A stretch of DNA of 15,799 nucleotides from Clostridia bacterium. GTDB taxonomy: Bacteria; Bacillota_A; Clostridia; Christensenellales; Aristaeellaceae. Below the pieces are notes generated by a model. It was not told where the DNA came from, searched no databases, and saw nothing but the letters and a program-made list of their open reading frames with translations. How positions within the stretch are numbered: the stretch's first letter is position 1; each line of letters begins with the position of its first letter. The stretch spans positions 1 to 15,799 of the forward strand of contig JAFQOY010000168.1 in assembly GCA_017412025.1 (NCBI GenBank). Direction: 5' to 3'. The translations under genes were made by a program, and so were the position numbers. Below, one piece after another: positions 1-5,334 of this stretch.

Positions 1-31
1 CTAGCGCGTCTGCCAATTCCGCCATTCCCGC
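1..31 (-). tRNA. tRNA-Leu, 5' part only (cut by window edge)
   Basis: Read on the minus strand, this begins GCGGGAATGGCGG and continues through AATTGGCAGACGCGCTAG. That is the acceptor strand, D-arm and start of the anticodon stem of a class II leucine tRNA. The anticodon and the 3' half lie outside the window, so the isoacceptor cannot be named. It is the most downstream visible gene of the tRNA operon. Confidence 0.85.
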
Positions 32-37
32 AGAAGA

Positions 38-122
<85 letters not shown>

Positions 123-131
123 ATATGAAGT

Positions 132-207
132 TGGAGCTGGCGAAGGGAATCGAACCCCCAACCTGCTGATTACAAATCAGCTGCTCTGCCAATTGAGCTA
201 CGCCAGC
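132..207 (-). tRNA. tRNA-Thr (anticodon TGT)
   Basis: On the minus strand it starts GCTGGCGTAGCTCAATTGG, has anticodon loop TTTGTAA (TGT), T-arm GGGGGTTCGATTCCC and ends CGCCAGCT plus encoded CCA (132-134). The acceptor stem GCTGGCG/CGCCAGC is perfect. It lies 9 bp downstream of the tRNA-Tyr gene boundary within the same minus-strand cluster. Confidence 0.95.
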
Positions 208-244
208 GTGGTCTCAATGGTGTGACGAGCAAAGAAGAAGAAAA

Positions 245-321
245 TGGCGACGCGGAAGGGGCTCGAACCCTCGACCTCCAGCGTGACAGGCTGGCATTCT
301 AACCGACTGAACTACCGCGCC
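245..321 (-). tRNA. tRNA-Asp (anticodon GTC)
   Basis: On the minus strand it starts GGCGCGGTAGTTCAGTCGG, has anticodon loop CTGTCAC (GTC), T-arm GAGGGTTCGAGCCCC and ends CCGCGTCG plus encoded CCA (245-247). The acceptor stem is complete with one G-U pair. It is part of the leftward tRNA operon. Confidence 0.95.
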
Positions 322-330
322 GTATAAAAT

Positions 331-406
331 TGGTGGGCCTTCAGGGTTTCGAACCCCGGACCGAGCGGTTATGAGCCGCCTGCTCTGACCACTGAGCTAA
401 AGGCCC
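331..406 (-). tRNA. tRNA with CAT anticodon (elongator Met or Ile2)
   Basis: On the minus strand it starts GGGCCTTTAGCTCAGTGG, has anticodon loop CTCATAA, T-arm CGGGGTTCGAAACCC and ends AAGGCCCA plus encoded CCA (331-333). The acceptor stem is a perfect 7 bp pair. A base-paired first position and an ordinary D-arm argue against initiator tRNA. Elongator Met and the lysidine-modified Ile2 cannot be told apart by anticodon alone, and the GGCTCATAACCG anticodon arm resembles Bacillus tRNA-Ile2 as well as some tRNA-Met genes. Confidence 0.92.
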
Positions 407-428
407 CTGAAGAACCAGCAAAAGAAAA

Positions 429-503
429 TGGTGACCCCGAGGGGAATCGAACCCCTGTTACCGCCGTGAAAGGGCGATGTCTTGACCGCTTGACCACGGG
501 GCC
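429..503 (-). tRNA. tRNA-Glu (anticodon TTC)
   Basis: On the minus strand it starts GGCCCCGTGGTCAAGCGG, has anticodon loop CTTTCAC (TTC), T-arm AGGGGTTCGATTCCCCT and ends CGGGGTCA plus encoded CCA (429-431). The acceptor stem GGCCCCG/CGGGGTC contains one G-U. It is the second gene of the leftward tRNA operon. Confidence 0.95.
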
Positions 504-521
504 AGTATGCGAACTGAGAAA

Positions 522-598
522 TGGTCGGAGTGACAGGATTCGAACCTGCGACCCCATGCTCCCAAAGCACGTGCGCTACCAAACTGCGCTACACTCCG
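522..598 (-). tRNA. tRNA-Pro (anticodon TGG)
   Basis: On the minus strand it starts CGGAGTGTAGCGCAGTTTGG, has anticodon loop TTTGGGA (TGG), T-arm GCAGGTTCGAATCCTG and ends CACTCCGA plus encoded CCA (522-524). The C1-G72 first pair and GCGCAG D-arm are typical of tRNA-Pro. It is the promoter-proximal gene of the operon, starting about 28 bp after the predicted transcription start. Confidence 0.95.
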
Positions 599-632
599 CC
601 GGAAACATCCGCTGTTCTCAAGCACGAGATGT

Positions 633-661
633 ATTATACATGAACCGTCAGCCGTTGTCAA
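633..661 (-). promoter_or_regulatory. Promoter of the tRNA operon
   Basis: On the minus strand there is a perfect -35 TTGACA (complement 656-661) and a perfect -10 TATAAT (complement 633-638) with a 17-bp spacer. The expected start is near 626, just upstream of tRNA-Pro. A consensus sigma-70/SigA promoter fits the strong expression needed for a tRNA operon. Confidence 0.9.
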
Positions 662-851
662 CCACTTTTTTTGATTTTTATTCCGCAAATCTTCCGGAAT
701 GCGCAAATGCCGTCTTTCCGCTTTCTCCTCCACCTTCGCTTCATATTATATGCTCAGCAGCCGCCCCGGCGTCCCTCTTGTCATATTCGCCGCAAATTGC
801 CGTGCGCTTGTGTCTCTTTTTCTCAAGTTTTTGTTCCGCTTCATATTTTTC
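662..851. other. Divergent intergenic region, pyrimidine-rich
   Basis: This stretch lies between the tRNA promoter and the regulator promoter. No start codon with a credible ribosome binding site opens a convincing gene on either strand. The plus strand is rich in C and T. The box TCATATT occurs on the plus strand at 741-747, 781-787 and 841-847, the last being part of the inverted repeat around the regulator promoter. Nothing else recognisable is seen. Confidence 0.5.
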
Positions 852-903
852 TTGACACTGCCTGTCTTTTTTGATATGCTTGTCCGCGTGTGAAAAATAT
901 GAA
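840..903 (+). promoter_or_regulatory. Promoter and flanking inverted repeat of the SpoVT/AbrB-like gene
   Basis: A perfect -35 TTGACA (852-857) and a -10 TATGCT (875-880) are separated by 17 bp. They are bracketed by a perfect 12-bp inverted repeat: TTCATATTTTTC at 840-851, touching the -35, and GAAAAATATGAA at 892-903, just after the expected start. AbrB-type proteins often bind AT-rich sites and repress their own genes, so these are plausible autoregulatory sites; that role is inferred. Confidence 0.75.
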
Positions 904-928
904 AAGTATGATTTGAGGAGGCAGTAAT

Positions 929-1183
929 TTGGCTGGCGGCAAACATGTGCTGGGCATGAGCAAATCACGCCATATCTTTGGCACGGCCAAGGTCGGCGAT
1001 CGCGGCCAGATCGTCATCCCCAAGGATGCGCGGGAATTCTACGGGATCAAACCCGGAGACACCCTGCTCGTGCTGGGCGATGAGGAAAACGGCATGATCG
1101 TCACAAAGCCGGAGATTCTGAGCAATCTTGCGGCGAGAATACTCGGACAAATCGGACATGAGGAGCATGGTCATGATGAATAA
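929..1183 (+). CDS. SpoVT/AbrB (MazE-fold) DNA-binding regulator
   Basis: An 84-residue protein with a single swapped-hairpin AbrB-type DNA-binding domain at about residues 17-60: GTAKVGDRGQIVIPKDAR, then GIKPGDTLLVLGDE. The GQIVIPKxxR and KPGD patterns are hallmarks of the family. The chosen start is TTG because GAGGAGG (915-921) lies 7 bp before it; an internal ATG at 956 has no such site but would still keep the domain. The protein ends in a His/Asp/Glu-rich tail (GHEEHGHDE) encoded over the ribosome binding site of the next gene, and the two frames overlap by 11 bp. Translational coupling with the PLP enzyme is therefore likely. It is probably a transcriptional regulator of itself and its neighbour. 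A lone antitoxin is less likely because no toxin gene follows. Confidence 0.88.
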   Translation: MAGGKHVLGMSKSRHIFGTAKVGDRGQIVIPKDAREFYGIKPGDTLLVLGDEENGMIVTKPEILSNLAARILGQIGHEEHGHDE

Positions 1184-2456
1184 ATTTGAGATGTACAATC
1201 AGCTGGGCATCAGCGAAAAGGTATACGGATTCGGCGAGGAAATTCTCGCCTCCCTGCGCGAGCGCTTTGACGCCATCGACGAGGTGGCCGAATACAATCA
1301 GGCGAAGGTCATCGCCGCGATGCAGAAAAACCGCGTCAGCGCCGGCTGCTTCGCCGGCACCACCGGCTACGGCTACAATGATGTAGGCCGTGATACGCTG
1401 GAGCGCGTCTATGCCGATACCTTCCATACCGAGGCCGCGCTCGTGCGCCCGCAGATCGTCTGCGGCACGCATGCGCTGGCCGTCGCCCTGAGCGCCAACC
1501 TGCTGCCGGGCGACGAGCTGCTCTCCCCGGTCGGCAGGCCGTATGACACGCTTGAGGAAGTCATCGGCATCCGCAAGAGCGCCTGCTCTCTGGCAGAATA
1601 CGGCGTGACCTACGACGAGGTCGAGCTGCTGCCGGACGGCGGCTTTGACTATGAGGGCATCCGCGCGAAGATCAAGCCGCAGACGAAGATGGTCACCATC
1701 CAGCGCTCCAAGGGCTATGCGACGCGCCCGACGCTCTCCCCCGCGCAGATCGGCGAGCTGATCGCCTTCATCAAGGGCGTCCGCAGCGACATCATCTGCA
1801 TGGTCGACAACTGCTACGGCGAATTTGTGGATATGGTCGAGCCCAGCGACATGGGCGCAGACATGATCGTCGGTTCCCTGATCAAGAATCCGGGCGGCGG
1901 CCTTGCCCCCATCGGCGGCTACATCTGCGGCACCCAGCAGTGCGTGGATCGCTGCGCCTACCGTCTCTCCGCGCCGGGCCTTGGCCAGGAGGTCGGCGCC
2001 AACCTCGGACTGATGACGAGCCTGTATCAGGGCTTCTTCCTCGCGCCGACCGTGACCGCCGGCGCGCTCAAGGGCTCGATCTTCGCCGCCAACATCTACG
2101 AGCGCCTCGGCTTCCGCTGCGTACCCAACGCCACGGAGCCGCGCTATGACATCATTCAGGCTGTGGAGCTTGGCAGCGAGGCCGCCATGCGCGCCTTCTG
2201 CCACGGCATTCAGGCCGCCGCGCCTGTTGACAGCTACGTGACCCCCGTTCCGGGCGAAATGCCGGGCTATGAGCATCCGGTCATCATGGCCGCGGGCGCG
2301 TTCGTGCAGGGCTCTTCCATCGAGCTCTCCGCCGATGGCCCCATCCGCGCGCCGTACGCCGTATACTTCCAGGGCGGTCTCACGTGGGCGCATGCCAAGC
2401 TGGGCATCCTCATGAGCCTGCAGAAGATGGTCGACGCCGGTCTGGTCAATCTGTAA
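1173..2456 (+). CDS. PLP-dependent methionine gamma-lyase-related protein (YnbB / 'aluminium resistance' family)
   Basis: A 427-residue cytoplasmic PLP enzyme. It shows the family's N-terminal block FAGTTGYGYNDVGRDTLERV, the cofactor region VCGTHALAVAL and LLPGDELLSPVGRPYDTLEEV, the aspartate of VDNCYGEF (D212) and the cofactor lysine in GSLIKNPGGGLAPIGGYI (K238). These match the Met_gamma_lyase-like family to which Bacillus YnbB belongs; members are annotated as methionine gamma-lyase or aluminium resistance proteins, and the true substrate is mostly unproven. The frame is open to 1128, but GAGGAG at 1160-1165 points to ATG 1173 (or 1176). The length is normal for the family. It overlaps the regulator gene and is probably cotranscribed with it. 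Confidence 0.9.
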   Translation: MMNKFEMYNQLGISEKVYGFGEEILASLRERFDAIDEVAEYNQAKVIAAMQKNRVSAGCFAGTTGYGYNDVGRDTLERVYADTFHTEAALVRPQIVCGTHALAVALSANLLPGDELLSPVGRPYDTLEEVIGIRKSACSLAEYGVTYDEVELLPDGGFDYEGIRAKIKPQTKMVTIQRSKGYATRPTLSPAQIGELIAFIKGVRSDIICMVDNCYGEFVDMVEPSDMGADMIVGSLIKNPGGGLAPIGGYICGTQQCVDRCAYRLSAPGLGQEVGANLGLMTSLYQGFFLAPTVTAGALKGSIFAANIYERLGFRCVPNATEPRYDIIQAVELGSEAAMRAFCHGIQAAAPVDSYVTPVPGEMPGYEHPVIMAAGAFVQGSSIELSADGPIRAPYAVYFQGGLTWAHAKLGILMSLQKMVDAGLVNL

Positions 2457-2496
2457 TATTGTTCTCGGATCAGAATGCGCCTGAATTTTCAGCAGA

Positions 2497-2577
2497 TTTT
2501 TTGTCCTGTCTAAGCTGAGTGGAAGGAAGCGTAGCAGTGCTGCGTTGACTGGAACGAAGCGACGACAGGACGGAAAA
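2497..2577. repeat. Long imperfect hairpin with internal direct repeat in intergenic spacer
   Basis: The arms 2497-2510 (TTTTTTGTCCTGTC) and 2564-2577 (GACAGGACGGAAAA) pair over 14 bp, including two G-U pairs. Inside is a smaller hairpin CGTAGCA/TGCTGCG (2530-2544). Two near-identical 15-mers, GAGTGGAAGGAAGCG (2517-2531) and GACTGGAACGAAGCG (2547-2561), match at 13 of 15 positions, spaced exactly 30 bp. It could be a structured leader or small RNA for the next gene, a weak terminator for the previous one, or a dispersed intergenic repeat. Confidence 0.55.
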
Positions 2578-2676
2578 GATGTGAAAAGACGGCACAGATT
2601 GATTTGAGAATCGTATAAAACCGACTTGCCATAGACTCTATCCCAAATCCGGAAATACGAAAGTGAGGAAATCAAC

Positions 2677-3600
2677 ATGTGGCTTGTATACACATTGGCT
2701 ACGACCCTGCTGTGGGGCCTGGCTGAGCTGTTCTACAAGAAGGGCGCAGTCGAGCGCGAAAAGTACTCTCATCTGAAGATCTGCGTCATGGTGGGTCTGG
2801 TGATGGGCATTCACGCTGTGTTCACCCTGCTGACCGAGGACTTCACCTACGGTCTGAACTACCTGCTGGCCTATCTGCCCGTGTCGGCGTGCTACATCCT
2901 GTCGATGGCGTTTTCCTTCTTCGGCATGCGCTTTATCGAGGAATCCATCTCCGACCCCATTGAGAACACCTCCGGCGCCATGTGCTCTCTGATGTGCGTG
3001 CTGTTCCTTGGCGACCGGCTGGACGCCATGGTCTGGGTGGCCATCGGCATCATTGTCATCGGCGTGGTGGGCATCGGCGTTCTGGAAAACAGCGGCGACC
3101 TGATGCGCCGTCAGCGTCTTGGCAAGAAGCTGGCCATTATCGCCTTCTGCATGCCCTTCCTCTACGCGTTCATCGACGCCTTCGGCTGTGTGCTGGACAT
3201 CTACTTCCTGGAGATGGAGACCAGCCCCCTGCTGGCCATCGGCGCGACGGAAGACACCATTGAGCTGATTGCCAACACTTCCTACGAACTGACATTCGCG
3301 CTGGTGGGCCTGGTGATGTTCATCTTCATGAAGCTCAGGGGCGTCAGCTTCGGCGGCCTGGTGGAGCAGAAGGACAAAGCGCTGGCCGCCGTATGCGAGA
3401 CTGCCGGTCAGCTGACCTACGTTTACGCCATGGCCAGCGGCAACGGCGCCATCGCCGCACCCATCATTTCTGCCGTGTGCGTGGTATCGCTGATCCTGTC
3501 CCGCATCTTCCTGAAGGAAAAGCTCACCAAAAAGCAGTACGCCTTCATCTTCATCATCATTGTCGGCATCCTGATGCTTGCCGTCATCGAAGGCGAATAA
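2677..3600 (+). CDS. EamA/DMT-superfamily membrane transporter
   Basis: A 307-residue, very hydrophobic protein with about ten predicted membrane segments arranged as two EamA-like halves. The first starts at the N-terminus (TLATTLLWGLAELFYKKGAV). The second starts near residue 150 after a short charged loop (RRQRLGKKL). The end of the first half, GAMCSLMCVLFLGDRLDAMVW, and the end of the second, ISAVCVVSLILSRIFLKEKLT, show the internal-repeat pattern of the family. DMT proteins usually export metabolites or amino acids; the substrate cannot be read from sequence. GTGAGG at 2663-2668 supports the start. It lies 220 bp after the PLP enzyme gene, so cotranscription is possible but not shown. 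A strong terminator follows. Confidence 0.88.
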   Translation: MWLVYTLATTLLWGLAELFYKKGAVEREKYSHLKICVMVGLVMGIHAVFTLLTEDFTYGLNYLLAYLPVSACYILSMAFSFFGMRFIEESISDPIENTSGAMCSLMCVLFLGDRLDAMVWVAIGIIVIGVVGIGVLENSGDLMRRQRLGKKLAIIAFCMPFLYAFIDAFGCVLDIYFLEMETSPLLAIGATEDTIELIANTSYELTFALVGLVMFIFMKLRGVSFGGLVEQKDKALAAVCETAGQLTYVYAMASGNGAIAAPIISAVCVVSLILSRIFLKEKLTKKQYAFIFIIIVGILMLAVIEGE

Positions 3601-3695
3601 GCAATACGACGAACCCCGCCCATCCGCAGCAGCGGATACGGCCGCAGGTTGCATCCGAAGACAAGGCGTCGCCGCCTCCGCTGTATCCGGGAATC

Positions 3696-3733
3696 AAAGA
3701 GATCGCAGTGAAAATACGCTGCGGTCTCTTTTT
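3696..3733 (+). terminator. Rho-independent terminator after the EamA gene
   Basis: The stem AGAGATCGCAG (3698-3708) pairs with CTGCGGTCTCT (3719-3729), with one G-U pair and a 10-base loop. It is followed at once by a run of T ending at 3733. It closes the regulator / PLP enzyme / exporter region. Confidence 0.9.
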
Positions 3734-3829
3734 ATCGTCTCTGAAGGCTTTTTTCCGCGCCCGCGTCCCGACCGGAACATTGACCGCCGGGAAAGGTTTT
3801 AATTCTTGATTAAATCTGCACAAAACCGT

Positions 3830-3858
3830 TTGACGCATTTGCGCCTATCGTGTATAGT
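3830..3858 (+). promoter_or_regulatory. Promoter of the ABC importer operon
   Basis: A -35 TTGACG (3830-3835) and a -10 TATAGT (3853-3858) are separated by 17 bp. The leader is about 46 bases long before the AAGGAGG site (3896-3902) and the start codon at 3912. No clear Fur box or riboswitch is visible in the leader. Confidence 0.85.
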
Positions 3859-3911
3859 ATAGACAGATCAACATCGACTATCTTTTCACACAAAAAAGGA
3901 GGAACCTTACT

Positions 3912-5063
3912 ATGAAGAAACTCGTATCCATGCTGCTGTGTCTCGCGCTGGTGATGACCTGCGCCTTTGCGGCGGCCGAGTCCGTCGCGGAGCTGGCTGC
4001 CGCCGCGGAAGGCATGACCCACGATGAGCTCGTGGAAAAGGCGCTGGCCGAGGAAGGCACCTTCATCGTCTACGGCAACACCAGCCGCATCGTCACCGCC
4101 GCCGAGGATTTCGGCGCGCTGTACGGCATCCCCTTTGAGGGCAGCAACCTCAAGGACGCCGAAATCTACACCAAGCTCTCCACCGAAATCGAGGGCGGCG
4201 CCAAGGGCGCGGACATGGTCATGATCCAGGACGGCGCGTCCCTTCAGTCCATGGCGCTTGACACCGGCTATCTCGTCAACTTCGTGCCCGCGTCCGTGAA
4301 GGACAGCGTCGCCGAGGGCGATCAGAACCCGCTGATCCACCAGTTCATCAACAAGGTCTTCATCTGGAACAACAAGGGCGAAAACGTTCCGGCGATCACC
4401 AACGTCTGGCAGCTGACTGAGCCGCAGTTCAAGGGCAACATCGTCTTCAAGGCTCCGGACAGCGAGCAGGTCAACATGAACTTCCTGGTCATGCTCACCA
4501 ATGAGGAGTGGTCTTCCAAGCTGGCAGAGGCCTACAAGAGCCTCTACGGCAAGGACATTGAGCTGGGCGATTATGAGAACGCCGGCTACAAGTGGATCGC
4601 CGAGTTCCTGACCAACTGCGTCTTCGGCAACTCCGACACCACCCTCGCCGAGGAGCTGAGCCAGGAGACCGCCGAGGGCAAGCTTGGCCTGTTCGTGCTC
4701 TCCAAGCTGCGCTCCTCCTCCGTCTACACCGAAAACCTGACCGTCGGCCAGTACGTCGCCGCCGAGACCGGCGCGCCGATCGAGCCGTTCGCCGGCTTCA
4801 TGTATCCGATGTACGCTCTGCTCTCCTCCAACGCCTCCCGTCCGTATACCGCGATGCTGTTCATCGAGTACCTGATGGGCGCCGACGGCTTCAAGCCGTG
4901 GGGCAAGAGCATTGGCGCATACTCCACCAATACCGAGATCGCGCCGCTGGAAGGCGACCTGCCTCTTGATAACTGGAAGGCCTCCCTCGTCATGGAAGAT
5001 CCGGAATACATCCTGGACAACTATGAGGACGTCTACTCCTTCGTGACCATGTACCTCCAGTAA
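3912..5063 (+). CDS. ABC transporter substrate-binding protein (family 1; iron(III)/polyamine type)
   Basis: A 383-residue secreted binding protein. Residues 1-22 form a signal peptide (MKK, hydrophobic LVSMLLCLALVMTCAFA). The cysteine at 17 is preceded by VMT, a poor lipobox, so signal peptidase I cleavage near A20-A22 is favoured over a lipoprotein. The mature protein begins its first lobe with GTFIVYGNTSRIVTAAEDF and later has the YKWIAEFLTNCVFGNSDTT and GFMYPMYALLSS blocks expected of the FbpA/AfuA/PotD-like group. It is the first gene of a complete importer with permease and ATPase downstream. The solute is not decided by sequence: iron(III), a sugar phosphate or a polyamine are all possible. 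AAGGAGG lies 9 bp before the start. Confidence 0.87.
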   Translation: MKKLVSMLLCLALVMTCAFAAAESVAELAAAAEGMTHDELVEKALAEEGTFIVYGNTSRIVTAAEDFGALYGIPFEGSNLKDAEIYTKLSTEIEGGAKGADMVMIQDGASLQSMALDTGYLVNFVPASVKDSVAEGDQNPLIHQFINKVFIWNNKGENVPAITNVWQLTEPQFKGNIVFKAPDSEQVNMNFLVMLTNEEWSSKLAEAYKSLYGKDIELGDYENAGYKWIAEFLTNCVFGNSDTTLAEELSQETAEGKLGLFVLSKLRSSSVYTENLTVGQYVAAETGAPIEPFAGFMYPMYALLSSNASRPYTAMLFIEYLMGADGFKPWGKSIGAYSTNTEIAPLEGDLPLDNWKASLVMEDPEYILDNYEDVYSFVTMYLQ

Positions 5064-5101
5064 GCCTTCGGCTTTTCGCGGAAATGCTTTCATTTCCGCG
5101 A
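5062..5101 (+). terminator. Hairpin immediately after the binding-protein gene
   Basis: Just after the stop codon comes a short AGCC/GGCT stem followed by TTTT. A perfect 11-bp stem, TCGCGGAAATG (5076-5086) with CATTTCCGCGA (5091-5101) and a 4-base loop, follows. With no T-run after the large stem it is more likely an RNA-stabilising or attenuating hairpin than a full terminator. Such structures commonly keep binding-protein mRNA more abundant than that of the permease. Confidence 0.55.
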
Positions 5102-5106
5102 GATCC

Positions 5107-5167
5107 ATCATTTCCCTGTGCGCAAGCGCACGGCCGGGAAATGATACCGGATGCGGCTTGCAGCCGC
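5107..5167 (+). repeat. Two further hairpins in the importer spacer
   Basis: ATCATTTCCC (5107-5116) pairs with GGGAAATGAT (5136-5145), enclosing a perfect inner stem GTGCGC (5118-5123) / GCGCAC (5126-5131). GCGGCT (5153-5158) then pairs with AGCCGC (5162-5167). No gene is seen here. Confidence 0.6.
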
Positions 5168-5182
5168 TCCTCGCCGCGCACA

Positions 5183-5233
5183 TGTCGCGGCTGCGGATTT
5201 CCCATGAAGGGGCTGCACCCCTTCATCCATCCC
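5183..5233 (+). repeat. Degenerate core copy of the dispersed palindromic repeat (copy 3)
   Basis: This segment matches the minus-strand reading of the elements at 10885-10998 and 15724-15799 through GCTGCGGATTT, then ATGAAGGGG-CTGCA-CCCCTTCAT and CATCCC, with a few substitutions and one missing base in the central palindrome. The terminal inverted repeats are absent. It lies in the spacer between the binding-protein and permease genes. Confidence 0.7.
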
Positions 5234-5276
5234 GCTGGTTTACTGCCATACCCGATTTGAAACCGATGCTTTTCAA

Positions 5277-5306
5277 GGCGAAGGCTCAGTAGCCTTCGCC
5301 TTCTTC
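5277..5306 (+). terminator. Terminator-like hairpin before the permease gene (probably leaky)
   Basis: A perfect 10-bp stem GGCGAAGGCT (5277-5286) / AGCCTTCGCC (5291-5300) with loop CAGT is followed by TTCTTC. It lies 34 bases before the permease start codon. Because the permease and ATPase have no evident promoter of their own, partial read-through from the binding-protein promoter is inferred. Confidence 0.5.
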
Positions 5307-5334
5307 ATCCGATTCCCAAAGCTGAGGTGAATCC

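Noticed and set aside
1101..2693. A 530-codon minus-strand open frame opposite the PLP enzyme
   Set aside because: Shadow of a gene with clear PLP-enzyme motifs; no ribosome site or domain.
3601..3911. Fur box or riboswitch before the iron-type importer
   Set aside because: No GATAATGATAATCATTATC-like site and no recognisable riboswitch fold was seen, only a terminator and an ordinary promoter. Iron as solute is thus not supported by regulation.
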